Positions 53,130 through 62,762 are shown, counted from the first letter of the stretch. The stretch is 64,000 nucleotides of DNA from Blautia hominis (GCA_002270465.1 NQOF01000005.1:124001-188000), one strand, 5' to 3'. Made by a program: numbers and translations. The notes: generated from the sequence alone by a model not told the origin.

Positions 53130-53754
53130 AAAGATACATCTCCAGACGGAATCTCTGCCCACGGGGACTCACCAACAGTTCACGGCAGTCCAGGCGCTCA
53201 AACTCCTGGCTTTCATAAAATTTATAATTACAGGTATTATCGGTATAGACATAGACACCTTCTGCGTTTTTGGCCCGGAAATAGCCTCTTAACTGTCCCC
53301 ACAGTTCCTTTCCCACGCCGCAGCCTCTGACTGCCTTTGACACGGCAAAGAATACAACCTCCCCGTCAAACTTCTTTCCGCAGCCTTCCAACATCTCTTT
53401 GTCTGTTTTGTCAAATCCCCGGAACTGTCTGCCCACTTTCCTTCCGTCCCCGGACAGCATCAGTCTCAGGCCGCTGAAAAAACTTTTTATGTGCATACCC
53501 ACATTCATTTTCCTGTCACCGTTATACTGCCCGATAATGATCCCCACAACCCTGTCCCTGCAGACAGCCACCCTGGCAAAGGTTTTCTGTGTCAGACAGC
53601 CTCTCAGATATACCTTTGCCATCTGCTTTGCTGTGGACGGCTTGTCGCAGATGCTGTCATAGTTCCATGTGTCCCTGATAATCTTCTCAATGTAGGGATA
53701 ATCCTTTTTTTCTAAATCCCTGTAAGTTACATTCAACTTTCTTTGTTTCATCAT
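53113..53754 (-). CDS. GNAT-family acetyltransferase
   Basis: Acetyltransferase of 213 residues. KAVRGCGVGKELWGQL is the acetyl-CoA loop, and YVYTDNTCNYKFYESQEFERL is the typical C-terminal part of the fold. The region between (FFSGLRLMLSGDGRKVG) is an insert of unknown role. The ATG follows GAGGTGG; a second ATG one codon later is equally placed. Overlaps the next GNAT gene by 17 bases, so they are co-translated. Substrate unknown. Confidence 0.85.
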   Translation of the reverse strand: MMKQRKLNVTYRDLEKKDYPYIEKIIRDTWNYDSICDKPSTAKQMAKVYLRGCLTQKTFARVAVCRDRVVGIIIGQYNGDRKMNVGMHIKSFFSGLRLMLSGDGRKVGRQFRGFDKTDKEMLEGCGKKFDGEVVFFAVSKAVRGCGVGKELWGQLRGYFRAKNAEGVYVYTDNTCNYKFYESQEFERLDCRELLVSPRGQRFRLEMYLYEYNF

Positions 53755-53883
53755 TCCACCTCATTAAATGCCGCCCCCTATTCCGGGGGTACCCGGCTTT
53801 ATTTGCTGTCATATGCTATTCTAAACTATACACCAGCTGTAAGGTCAAGAAATAAACTATGAAAAATGCATGAATCCAATCTA

Positions 53884-53931
53884 AAAAGGCATGGTCCTGT
53901 GATTTTGCATTCACAGAACACCATGCCTTTT
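53884..53931. terminator. Terminator after the MerR gene
   Basis: A 12-bp stem AAAAGGCATGGT (53884-53895)/ACCATGCCTTTT (53920-53931) with inner TGTGA/TCACA pairing and T runs on both sides. Confidence 0.85.
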
Positions 53932-53979
53932 AACTAATTACCGGCATTTGCCGATCCCATTGGGAGTCAAATATACGGA

Positions 53980-54741
53980 TCAGGAACAATAAATATTCAG
54001 CGCATCCCTCAAAAATTCAGCGGCTCCGTCCTGAATCCGGTCGTAATAAGCCTTGAACCGCTCATCCGCTGCATACATCTCTCCCATTCCTCTGTGGGCC
54101 TCCCTGGAATATGCGCTGTCGCTCCAGAACATGCACAGCCACTGCCTGTGCAGATCACAAGCCTTCTGCGCAGTCTTCCCTGCCGGATCTCCCTCCGCCA
54201 TGGCTGCCTTCAGGGTTTCCATGATCTCCCCGCTTAAATCTTCCTGTTTTTTCCACTCTTCCTTGCTCATACCCGCAAGCTTCCTGTTGGACGCCTCAAC
54301 AGCTTCCTCCCCGTAGGCTTCACGCACCTCCCTGCCGTATTTCTCTTCATTTTCTTTTATCAGATCACGTTTAAATCCTTCAAATTTTTCTTTGTCGCTC
54401 ATAATAGCTCTTCCTTTCATAGAATCCAGAGTCTTCCTGACATTGTAGATCAGGATCTCAGTCTGTCTTTTTTTCTGCAGAAGGGCTGTAAGATGTTCTT
54501 CCAGGGCTTTCTCCCTGTCAAATCCGGGATTTTTCACAATCTCCCTGATCTCTTCCAGGGGCAGGCCAAGCTCACGGTAAAACAGGATCTGCTGCAGCAG
54601 ATCCACCTGCATCTGCCCGTAGATGCGGTAGCCGTTTGGATTTACCCGTTCGGGCCTGAGTAATCCAATCTCGTCGTAATACCGGAGTGTCCGCTTGCTG
54701 ACCCCGGATACCTGTGCCAGCCGGTTCACTGTATATTCCAT
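53980..54741 (-). CDS. MerR-family regulator with TipAS domain
   Basis: Regulator of 253 residues. MerR winged helix at residues 2-70 (VNRLAQVSGVSKRTLRYYDEIGLL), a dimer coiled coil (80-110), then a TipAS antibiotic-recognition domain (about 130-250) with HRQWLCMFW and EMYAADERFKAYYD. TipAS domains bind thiopeptides and other drugs. Its promoter has the 19-bp spacer typical of MerR targets (54764-54794), so it probably activates itself; no drug-pump gene lies downstream. Confidence 0.9.
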   Translation of the reverse strand: MEYTVNRLAQVSGVSKRTLRYYDEIGLLRPERVNPNGYRIYGQMQVDLLQQILFYRELGLPLEEIREIVKNPGFDREKALEEHLTALLQKKRQTEILIYNVRKTLDSMKGRAIMSDKEKFEGFKRDLIKENEEKYGREVREAYGEEAVEASNRKLAGMSKEEWKKQEDLSGEIMETLKAAMAEGDPAGKTAQKACDLHRQWLCMFWSDSAYSREAHRGMGEMYAADERFKAYYDRIQDGAAEFLRDALNIYCS

Positions 54742-54763
54742 CTTTCCACCTCCTTCACTTGAA

Positions 54764-54794
54764 AGGATAAGGGTTTACGCAGCGTGAATGTCAA
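54764..54794 (-). promoter_or_regulatory. MerR-type promoter with 19-bp spacer
   Basis: On the minus strand TTGACA (54789-54794) and TATCCT (54764-54769) are separated by 19 bp containing CACGCTGCGT. The elongated spacer is the mark of promoters twisted into activity by MerR regulators. Confidence 0.75.
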
Positions 54795-54803
54795 TACTTT
54801 TTT

Positions 54804-56138
54804 TTAAGAAATTTTATTTCTTCTCTTTTCCAGAACTTCCGTTATGGTTCCGTGCTTTTTATCCAGGTCAAAAAACAGTGCAGCCAGAATTCCCAGTCCT
54901 GAGAGTACAGCCGGGATCCAGAATACATTTCCTTTGATAGCCGCAAGGGCTTTTGCAGACTGGGCACTGCCGGCTGTATAACCGCCTGCCCCCAAAACAA
55001 TGGAGGAGATGATGGGTGCAAACGCGATTCCCAGCTTATTGGTGCACATCATCACAGAAGTCATGATTCCCTGAGGCCTTTCCCCTGTCAGATACTCCAC
55101 CTCATCCATAGTATCGGAACATGCGGAATACAATGGGCCTGTACAAAGGTTGGAGGCCACGCCGCAGAGAAAATTAAACACAACCTGTCCTGCCACATTT
55201 CTGCCGGAAACTGCCATACCCAGTATAGAGAGTATCATTCCCATACTCCCCAGGACCATGCATTTCCTGTTCCCCACCCGGTCAAGCACCTGCCCGATAA
55301 ACGGGGAGCTGACCAGCATGGATATGGGCGACATGGCCAGAAGCAGGGTTGCCAGGTCTTCATTCTCAAGCACATATTTGGCATAATAGACAATCCCGGA
55401 AGTCCGCAGCGTGAGCGCGCAGGTAATAAGAAGTGCTACAGCGCAGAGGGCTGTCCAGGAACGGCTTTTGAGGGCATGTCGCAGCTCATCCAAAATTTTC
55501 ACCTGCTCAGACTGCACAGCAATTCTCTCCCGGCACTGGACCATACAGTTCATAAGAAAAACTGCGCTTATCACCGCAAATACAAGTCCGGTAAAAATGT
55601 ACCCCTTTTTGCCGCCCCCCAAAAGAGCCACAAGGGGAAGGGTACAGGCATTGGATATCATGCTTCCCACTCCAATCCCCATAAGCTTATAGTTATTGAT
55701 GCTTCTCCTCTGCTTTACATTGCCGGTCATCAAGGAGAGAAGTGTACCATAGGCTGTGTTATTCACAGCATAAAGAATACAAAACATCAGATAGGTGAAG
55801 AACGCGAATGCTGTCTTACCTGCCGCAGATACATCCGGCACTGCAAACATGAGAAAGAAAAACAGCATCAGCGGTATGGTGGTTGCGTAAAGAAACGGTT
55901 TTGTCCTGCCCAGCCGCGAATGGACCTTATCAATAGCCACACCGGTAGCCAGGTTGGTAAAAGCCTCAATGATCCTGGCAGCTCCCAGAATGAGGCCCAC
56001 AGCCGCCACAGAAATCCCCACCGTATCGGTATAATAGTAAGACAGGTAAGCTGAAGTCACCCCAAACGTAATACAGTTGGCAGCATCACCGCCTCCGAAG
56101 CTCAGCTTCTCCATTGTTGTAAGCGGTCTCTTTTCCAT
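54804..56138 (-). CDS. GPH-family sugar:cation symporter (MelB-like MFS)
   Basis: Integral membrane symporter of 444 residues with 12 hydrophobic segments. KLSFGGGDAANCITFGVTSAYLSYYYTD and ATGVAIDKVHSRLGRTKPFL are typical of the glycoside-pentoside-hexuronide group. The start at 56138 has GGAGG eight bases upstream, inside a longer frame from 56159. No hydrolase is adjacent, so its sugar is unknown. It ends 62 bases upstream of the MerR start. Confidence 0.9.
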   Translation of the reverse strand: MEKRPLTTMEKLSFGGGDAANCITFGVTSAYLSYYYTDTVGISVAAVGLILGAARIIEAFTNLATGVAIDKVHSRLGRTKPFLYATTIPLMLFFFLMFAVPDVSAAGKTAFAFFTYLMFCILYAVNNTAYGTLLSLMTGNVKQRRSINNYKLMGIGVGSMISNACTLPLVALLGGGKKGYIFTGLVFAVISAVFLMNCMVQCRERIAVQSEQVKILDELRHALKSRSWTALCAVALLITCALTLRTSGIVYYAKYVLENEDLATLLLAMSPISMLVSSPFIGQVLDRVGNRKCMVLGSMGMILSILGMAVSGRNVAGQVVFNFLCGVASNLCTGPLYSACSDTMDEVEYLTGERPQGIMTSVMMCTNKLGIAFAPIISSIVLGAGGYTAGSAQSAKALAAIKGNVFWIPAVLSGLGILAALFFDLDKKHGTITEVLEKRRNKIS

Positions 56139-56179
56139 GGTTCCATCCTCCGTATGCATTGCCCGCTAAAAATATAGGA

Positions 56180-58105
56180 CTACAGGCTCTGCGCATTTTT
56201 TATAAAAGAAAAGGCTTCCTCCTCCGGAAGGGGTCTGGAAAAATAAAAGCCCTGAATGTAATCTATCCCGCAGCTTTTTACAAAGCTCTCCTGCTCCTCG
56301 TTCTCCACACCCTCCGCAAGGACTTGAAGTCCCATCTCGTGAAAAACGATTGACAGGCTTTTGACCATAGCTGCCGTCTCCCTTTTCTCCATGGCAGACC
56401 AGATAAGGCTTTTGTCCAGCTTAACTGTATCCAGAGGTGTGTTCATGACTGACACAATATTGGAGTATCCGGTACCAAAATCGTCCAGTTCAATGAGAAC
56501 CCCCCGCTTCTGCATTTCCAGGGAAAATTCTTCCACCGCCTCCGCATTCTCTGCAAGTATACTCTCTGTTATCTCTATCTTGATCCTGGAAAAAGGAGTG
56601 TGGTTCTTTTCAATGATCTCTGCCACTTTTTCTGCCAGGCCAATCTGGGAAAACTGCCGGCCGGAAAAGTTCACATGCACTCCGTCAAATTCAATATTTT
56701 CCCGGGACAGCCTGTTGATAAACCCGCATACCTTGTCAAGTATCTGATAGGTGATCTCCACGATCATGCCTGTCTCCTCCGCAATGGGTATGAATTCATT
56801 GGGATAGAGGGGTCCAATGGGTGAATCCGGTATGCGCAGCAGAGACTCCGCAACTGTATACTTCCCTGTAGAGGTAGAAATGATAGGTTGATAAAAGACA
56901 GAGAAACTGTTATTTTTCAGGTTCTCCTCCAGTATCTCCACGATCTTCCGGCGCCTATGCAAAGAATCCAGCATTTCGGGTCCGCAGAAATAAACATTGG
57001 TGCCTGACGCCCCCTTTGCCATGGATACGGAATATTCAATTCCGCTGATCAAATCTTCTACTGTATTGGCACACTCGGGATACCCCACAACTCCGATCAC
57101 GGCAGGGACAACACAGTTATTTTCCTCCCAGGTCCAGGCCTGCTGCATCCTCTGCTCCAGTTTTTCCACTTTTGTGCCTATACCGGCATCAAGAGGCCCA
57201 TAGGATAAAATGGCAAATTCATCACCGCTGAAACGGTACAGGCAGTGAGGCTCTGAAATGTCTTTAAGATAAGATGCTATTTCCTGGAGAAGCAAATCCC
57301 CGGTATGCTGTCCATAGGTATCATTGATGCGTTTAAACCCTCTCAGGGAGAGCACTGTAATATTAAAATACTTGGATCTTCCGATCAGCAGTTCCATCAT
57401 TTTCAGGAATTCCTGCCGGTTTGGCAGGCCGGTAAGATAATCCACAGAGTTTTGTTTATTCTGCAGATACAGATAAATGATCAGCAGCGCGCAGGTGGCC
57501 GCAGAGCCGGAGAGGATCACGGTGGGGTAAAGCTGCTGGACAACAATGACCACCAGCGCGATCATGGGGAATATAGCCAGTATCCTTCTGATCGCCCGTT
57601 CCATGTACTTTCTCCAAACAACAACCGCCACCATGGCTGCCACGCCATACAGGTAAAATATAACATAAGTCAGAGAGATGAGCGGCCCCCGGGTGTACGC
57701 TCCCTCTTTACTGATGCTGAATAATACTTTTGAAAACGGATTCCAGAGGACCAGCAGAAAATAGATGCCCCCGGGAAGAGCAGTCCATGCCAAGATCTTT
57801 GGAGGATTCCCTCTGTTTTCAAACACGGTGGCTAAGGTATAGAAAAAATAGGCCATTCCCATAAGAGGGGTGGCTACAAAATAAACGGTTGTCACCAGCC
57901 AGTTCAGAAGATATGGAAATTTGTCAGGGTAGGCGATCATAATGGTGGACGCGATGTTAAAGGACATAGCGCAAAAGGTCACTAAAAAACAGAATTGAAA
58001 CAGACGGTTCCTCAACGAAGGGACCAGATTACTTTTCCTTGAATAAAACCAGATGATAATAAGGTTGATTCCGGAAATACACTCCGCCACAATATTCCAC
58101 TGCAT
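56180..58105 (-). CDS. Membrane GGDEF-EAL protein (cyclic di-GMP turnover)
   Basis: Signalling protein of 641 residues. Six to seven N-terminal membrane helices (1-215) are followed by a GGDEF domain whose signature is SGDEF, and an EAL domain with ESLLR in place of EALLR, DDFGTGYSN and LAEGVENEEQ. The EAL part keeps the metal-binding residues, so phosphodiesterase activity is plausible; the GGDEF part may be weak or regulatory. The ATG follows GAGGAAAAG. It is immediately upstream of the symporter and may be co-transcribed. Confidence 0.9.
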   Translation of the reverse strand: MQWNIVAECISGINLIIIWFYSRKSNLVPSLRNRLFQFCFLVTFCAMSFNIASTIMIAYPDKFPYLLNWLVTTVYFVATPLMGMAYFFYTLATVFENRGNPPKILAWTALPGGIYFLLVLWNPFSKVLFSISKEGAYTRGPLISLTYVIFYLYGVAAMVAVVVWRKYMERAIRRILAIFPMIALVVIVVQQLYPTVILSGSAATCALLIIYLYLQNKQNSVDYLTGLPNRQEFLKMMELLIGRSKYFNITVLSLRGFKRINDTYGQHTGDLLLQEIASYLKDISEPHCLYRFSGDEFAILSYGPLDAGIGTKVEKLEQRMQQAWTWEENNCVVPAVIGVVGYPECANTVEDLISGIEYSVSMAKGASGTNVYFCGPEMLDSLHRRRKIVEILEENLKNNSFSVFYQPIISTSTGKYTVAESLLRIPDSPIGPLYPNEFIPIAEETGMIVEITYQILDKVCGFINRLSRENIEFDGVHVNFSGRQFSQIGLAEKVAEIIEKNHTPFSRIKIEITESILAENAEAVEEFSLEMQKRGVLIELDDFGTGYSNIVSVMNTPLDTVKLDKSLIWSAMEKRETAAMVKSLSIVFHEMGLQVLAEGVENEEQESFVKSCGIDYIQGFYFSRPLPEEEAFSFIKNAQSL

Positions 58106-58212
58106 ATCTTTTCCTCGATTATGTACGACTTATAAGGCTATTTTATAATTAATCCGGGACATAATCAACCTATAAATAAAAAATGGGACTGTAAAAAAAC
58201 CTTAAAAGAAAA

Positions 58213-58240
58213 ATCGCTGAGGTCGTAAGACTTCAGCGAT
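58213..58240 (-). terminator. Terminator of the MMPL operon
   Basis: A 12-bp stem ATCGCTGAGGTC (58213-58224)/GACTTCAGCGAT (58229-58240) with one G-U pair, then TTTTTCTTTT on the minus strand. Truncated element D lies between it and the operon's last stop codon. Confidence 0.8.
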
Positions 58241-58257
58241 CTTTTGGTATAATGAAG

Positions 58258-58310
58258 CCCTCACAGTTACAGGCAAAAATCCATGCAGAATCGCCTTGAG
58301 CGATGGGTAG
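58258..58310. mobile_element. Truncated inverted-repeat element, copy D
   Basis: CCCTCACAGTTACAGGC and the next 35 bases match copy C closely (37570-37612). The outer 14 bases with GTAAC are missing on the left, and the right side diverges after GATGGG. No flanking duplication is seen. It ends within a few bases of the stop codon of the MMPL-linked gene. Confidence 0.6.
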
Positions 58311-58314
58311 CCCC

Positions 58315-60285
58315 TTACATTCCAAACAGTCGAAGCAGCTTCTGCCAGAAGTTAAGCGGAGCTTCTTCTTTCATATCATTTGTGATAACTTCCGCCTTTT
58401 CAATTGCCTCTGTTTTCATAACGAACTGAACGGAATTGACATTCGTATTTTTACCGGACACAAAGGAAACCGTTTCGGTTTCCTCCCCGCCTATGGAAGC
58501 GAGGATCTCATCGATCTGCTCCTGTACCTGTGTATCCATCCCATCGGTTTTTGTGTAGAGTTCATTGGTCCCGTCGGCAAGCTCTGATACGCCGTCGCAG
58601 TAGGCAGCAATGCCATCGTACAGCTCTCCCGCGCCGTTTTTCAGCTCACTGCTGCCGGAAAGCAGCGTTTTGCTTCCACTTGCAAGAGAGGATACGCCGT
58701 CAACAATCTGCGTGTATCCGGCTGCCAGCTGCGCAACACCTCCAGTGTATTCACTGATACCGCTGTCCAGAAACGCATAATTTGTTACAAGCTGGTCAAT
58801 CCCGCCTGATAACGCCGAAAGCTTCACAAGCATATCACTGAGGGTGCCGGCCAATTCTCCGATTTCTGTATCAAAAAGCTCATACTGCGTCTTCAAAACC
58901 CCCAGGTTTTGATACAGAGAATCCATGCCTGCCGCTAGATTGTCAAGATAATCTTCCGTCCCCCCTATGGCGGCATTGTTGCCGGAAAGAAGCCGGATCA
59001 CGCTCTGCAAGGATGTAATTTGTGATTGTAACTGCGCCACCTGCTCTTCATATCCCGGTACATTTTCAAGCTGTGCCACTGTTTGCTGAAGGGATGCGAT
59101 GAGTGCCGAAAGGTCATTGATGGTCTGTGTGTTACCTGTTTGCAGTGCGTCTATATCTAAACCATTCTGTGCCATGATAGCCTTATATTGCGCAAAGCCA
59201 AGGTTTTGCCATAAGGCATATGCACCGTCATATAAATCGCTGATCCCCTGCTTTATGGCGCCGGAAGCCCCTGTAAGCTCCGCCAGCTGATCGGCGGAAA
59301 CAGAGAGGTCGGAAAGGTTCGTCTGAATTGTCTCTAGCGCGGACTTCATTTGAGCAGAACCGTTTATCAGATCGTAGGACTTACCGTTCAAGGTATCAAG
59401 AGCCGCCTGTGCCGAAGAAATACCCTCTTGCAGAGTAGCAATGCCGTTGTCTAAGTCCGCGACGCCGCTATGCACAGAGGAAAGTCCCGAATCGAGACTG
59501 CTGCTTCCCGTTTTCAATGTTTCCGAGTTGGAAATGAGCTCATCGGAGCCGTCGTTTAACTTTTTGGTTGCGTCCATCAGCTGTGAAACCTGATCCATCA
59601 GCTGGGCATCATCAATCTCAACATTCAGGTTCAGTTTAATTCCATTGACAGAGATGGCGTCCATTTCAAATTCGCCCACATCGGCAGTTATGCTGCTGTT
59701 AAGACCCTTGCCCGGCAAGACTGTATAGGTAATCTGCTTGTGGTCACCCACATTGGCCATGGTTGCATCGGAAGCAATAATGTTTTCACAAATTCCGGTA
59801 TCCAGCGTAACGCTTACCTGCAAAGCGTAATTCTCAAAAAAATCGCCCTTGCATTTTTCATTTTTTGCAATAGATAAGCGGATTTCAAGCTTTCCGCTTT
59901 GACCAGCTATTTCTGAGGCGCTGTACTCTTTTCCGTCAAGATAATATCGTACTGAAATGTCCCAAGGGATTTCGGTGTTTTCCATTGTGCCCTGATAATA
60001 GACCTTCTTGTCATCCGTGCTAAAGGTGATTTTGTCTCCGTTTTGGGTGATGCGCTCTGTGCTGGTCAGCATTTTCACATCACTGTAATCACCGAAGTCG
60101 ACGATATCTCCGCCTCCGAAAATATTGACGGCGTTTACGCTTGCAGCATGCCCGCCTGCGTCGGTGATGATATAGATGACTTCCTCCTTCTCACTGGCTG
60201 CTTCTGCGGCGAAAGCGGGGACAGCTGGCGAGCAGGCCATAACAACTGCCAGTAAGGCGGCGGTAAATTTAGTGTTTTTTTTCAT
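58315..60285 (-). CDS. Secreted repeat-rich partner of MMPL exporter (YhgE-like)
   Basis: Exported protein of 656 residues. A signal peptide ends near AVPAFAAEA. A beta-rich N-terminal part (30-230) is followed by long helical repeats with Leu-Ser-Gly spacing (SLDSGLSSVHSGVADLDNG; LASGSKTLLSGSSELKNG), as in YhgE/Pip-type proteins. The C-terminus ends in a short hydrophobic stretch (LNFWQKLLRLFGM). The start at 60285 follows GGGAGAAG and overlaps the MMPL gene by 17 bases. It probably works with that exporter in the cell envelope. Confidence 0.8.
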   Translation of the reverse strand: MKKNTKFTAALLAVVMACSPAVPAFAAEAASEKEEVIYIITDAGGHAASVNAVNIFGGGDIVDFGDYSDVKMLTSTERITQNGDKITFSTDDKKVYYQGTMENTEIPWDISVRYYLDGKEYSASEIAGQSGKLEIRLSIAKNEKCKGDFFENYALQVSVTLDTGICENIIASDATMANVGDHKQITYTVLPGKGLNSSITADVGEFEMDAISVNGIKLNLNVEIDDAQLMDQVSQLMDATKKLNDGSDELISNSETLKTGSSSLDSGLSSVHSGVADLDNGIATLQEGISSAQAALDTLNGKSYDLINGSAQMKSALETIQTNLSDLSVSADQLAELTGASGAIKQGISDLYDGAYALWQNLGFAQYKAIMAQNGLDIDALQTGNTQTINDLSALIASLQQTVAQLENVPGYEEQVAQLQSQITSLQSVIRLLSGNNAAIGGTEDYLDNLAAGMDSLYQNLGVLKTQYELFDTEIGELAGTLSDMLVKLSALSGGIDQLVTNYAFLDSGISEYTGGVAQLAAGYTQIVDGVSSLASGSKTLLSGSSELKNGAGELYDGIAAYCDGVSELADGTNELYTKTDGMDTQVQEQIDEILASIGGEETETVSFVSGKNTNVNSVQFVMKTEAIEKAEVITNDMKEEAPLNFWQKLLRLFGM

Positions 60286-62359
60286 ATGCTTTCTTCTCCC
60301 TTTGGATATTGATAAATTTTGCACCCTTTGTAGTTTTCTGGATCAGCCCGTCAAACAGATAGAGCAGTCCCGGCAGGACGAATAGAACGATGGCAAGCGA
60401 GCATAGGGTTCCCTTGCCGAGAAAATAGCCCAGCTGCGACAGGAGTCCGTGTGTCGAGATTGCTCCCAGCAAAAATCCGACTACTGTCAAGACGCTGGCA
60501 GAGGTCATGATGGAAACGGTCACGGCGGAAACAGTGTCAATAATGGCCTGCTTTTTCTGCCGTGTTTCCCGGTATTCCTTGTATCTGTCCGTAAAGAGAA
60601 TGGCGTAGTCCACCGTTGCCCCAAGCTGAATGGAGCTGATGATCAGGTAGGCGATATAAAAAACCGTGCTTCCCGTAAAATACGGAATGGAGAGGTTAAG
60701 CCAAACCGCCGTCTCGATGCCAAGCACCAAAATAATGGGGATAGAGATGGATTTTGTCGTGAGAAGAAGGACGACAAATACGGCGGCAATGGCAATCAGA
60801 TTTACCTTTAGCATATCTGCCGTGACGGTATTCATCAGGTCGTGGGTGGAAACGCCTTCTCCGGCAAGCAGCCATGTACCCGGATAGTACTCCTCTGCCG
60901 TGCGCTGCACGGTTTCGATTAAATTAAAGGCTGCCGTTCCCTCGTAGTCGGTATCAACGCTCAAAAGCATTCTTGTATAATGGTTGGAATTCAGCTTGGA
61001 GAGCGTTCCCGTATCCAGATACTGCTCCGGTATGGTTTCTCCCGCCGAATCCACATAGGAGAGGATGCTCTTGACCTCCGGCAGGGTGTGGAGCGCATCG
61101 GACAGCTTTTTTTGTGTGGCGACGCTGTCCTTTGGCACCATCAAAACATAGGTATCGCTTTTCCCGAATATCTCCTCAATTTTCCCGGTATCCGCGCCAA
61201 GCTGTGTTTCACTCCCGAAAATATGAGAGGCTCCATAATAAAAGCTGTTGGAATTGGAAGCAAGGTAACTTGGAACAATCACCACCGCAAAGAGACAGAC
61301 AATCGGTATCATCATTTTAGAAACAACCTTGCCAAACCTCTGAAAGGACGGAACAAACGGGCGGTGCTGTGTTCTATCAATCCACTTGTAGGTTGCAAGG
61401 ATAAAGACCGGCATAAACACAAATACCGTAATCAGGCTGATGGCAACGCCCTTGGCCAGCGCAATTCCCAGATCGGGGCCGATTTTGAAGCGCATCAGAC
61501 AAAGGGCGAGAAACCCGATGACAGTGGTCAGCCCGCTGGATAAAATGGATGTAGTGGAGCCGCAAAGCGCCTGCACCATGGCTTCCTTGGGGTCGGAAAA
61601 TTCTTTGCGGCATTCCGCAAAACGGTGCAGCAGGAACACGGAATAATCCAGGGACACCGCAAGCTGTAGGATGCTTCCAGCGGCATTGGTGACAAAGGAT
61701 ATTTCGCCGAAGATCAAATTGCTTCCGCCATTGATGATAACGGCCAAGCCAAGCCCAAGCAGAACAATAAACGGCTCCGCAAAGGAGGTTGTCGTTAAAA
61801 TCAGCACAAGCAGCGCAAACAGCACGCCGAATACGGCAATCTTTGGGATTTGCGATACCGTGCTTGTCGTCGCCGTCGCGGTGGATACGGCGCTTCCGGT
61901 CATAGCGCCCTCGTCGTCGATGATTTCGCGGATTTTGTCTAAAGCGTCAATGCGCTTATTCTCTGATACTGTAACGGAAAACAATGCGTTCCCGTCCTTA
62001 TAATAGGTATCAAGGGTGTCTCCGTCCAAAAAGGAAAGGGGCTGCGTTATGCTTGCCACATCATCGAGCCAGGTAATATCTGTAACGCCGTCCACCGCCG
62101 CAATCTGTGCTTTATATTGGAGCGCCTGTGCAACGGACACGTTTTCAATCATGACGCGGGCGTTGGGGATTCCGCCCTCATACTCCCGCTCCATGGTATC
62201 AAGCGCTATAGTGGAAGCGCTGTCCGAAGGGAGATAGTCGTTCATATCATAGTTGACTGAGATAAACGGTTTGCAGGTAAGGCATATGAGAAACAATATG
62301 CCGAAGCTTATCAGGATAAGCTTTGGGCGGCTTGTGATTTTTTGATAGAATCGTTTCAT
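60269..62359 (-). CDS. MMPL/RND-family exporter
   Basis: Integral membrane transporter of 696 residues, with two halves of six membrane helices and large outer loops after helices 1 and 7. Helix 4 regions with LAVSLDYSVFLLHRF and LGATVDYAILFTDRY are the paired motifs of MMPL/HAE2 proteins, with the proton-relay Asp-Tyr. The ATG follows GAGGAGG. It overlaps the 99-residue gene by four bases and the secreted partner by 17. The cargo may be lipid or peptide; unknown. Confidence 0.9.
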   Translation of the reverse strand: MKRFYQKITSRPKLILISFGILFLICLTCKPFISVNYDMNDYLPSDSASTIALDTMEREYEGGIPNARVMIENVSVAQALQYKAQIAAVDGVTDITWLDDVASITQPLSFLDGDTLDTYYKDGNALFSVTVSENKRIDALDKIREIIDDEGAMTGSAVSTATATTSTVSQIPKIAVFGVLFALLVLILTTTSFAEPFIVLLGLGLAVIINGGSNLIFGEISFVTNAAGSILQLAVSLDYSVFLLHRFAECRKEFSDPKEAMVQALCGSTTSILSSGLTTVIGFLALCLMRFKIGPDLGIALAKGVAISLITVFVFMPVFILATYKWIDRTQHRPFVPSFQRFGKVVSKMMIPIVCLFAVVIVPSYLASNSNSFYYGASHIFGSETQLGADTGKIEEIFGKSDTYVLMVPKDSVATQKKLSDALHTLPEVKSILSYVDSAGETIPEQYLDTGTLSKLNSNHYTRMLLSVDTDYEGTAAFNLIETVQRTAEEYYPGTWLLAGEGVSTHDLMNTVTADMLKVNLIAIAAVFVVLLLTTKSISIPIILVLGIETAVWLNLSIPYFTGSTVFYIAYLIISSIQLGATVDYAILFTDRYKEYRETRQKKQAIIDTVSAVTVSIMTSASVLTVVGFLLGAISTHGLLSQLGYFLGKGTLCSLAIVLFVLPGLLYLFDGLIQKTTKGAKFINIQREKKAYEKKH

Positions 62360-62655
62360 AAATCAGCCTCCTCGCCAAAGACGTTAAAGCAGCTGTCATC
62401 CCCGACTACCTCCAATTTTATTTTTGTACCGTCCACTCTGCCCAGCGCCTGATAGGGAAATGTCCTTGTCAGTGTAATCATCCGGCCTGAGAAAGCAATT
62501 TCTCCGGCCGGTGTCAGCTTGCCCTTGAACGGCGTTTCGTTTTGAAACAGGCTGAGCGTACCGTCTATATCCTGTCCGCCGCTTGTTTTAAATGATAAGG
62601 TACCAATCCTGCGCCCCAGAGGGACCATCATTTGAATGTTAAATATTCGTTCCAT
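62356..62655 (-). CDS. Small uncharacterised protein of the MMPL operon
   Basis: A 99-residue protein, all-beta by pattern (IGTLSFKTSGGQDIDGTLSLF; GEIAFSGRMITL), with no signal peptide or membrane segment. The ATG follows AAGGAGA. Its stop overlaps the MMPL start as ATGA. I do not recognise the family; a calycin-like or lipocalin-like small barrel is possible. Confidence 0.75.
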   Translation of the reverse strand: MERIFNIQMMVPLGRRIGTLSFKTSGGQDIDGTLSLFQNETPFKGKLTPAGEIAFSGRMITLTRTFPYQALGRVDGTKIKLEVVGDDSCFNVFGEEADL

Positions 62656-62762
62656 ATCATGTTCTCCTTTCCGTCACTACAATGGCAGTATAGCGGGAAT
62701 AAAGCCCGGATAACACGGTCAATATGGGGTCATCTGGGCAAATACGGACAAAACACTGCTGA

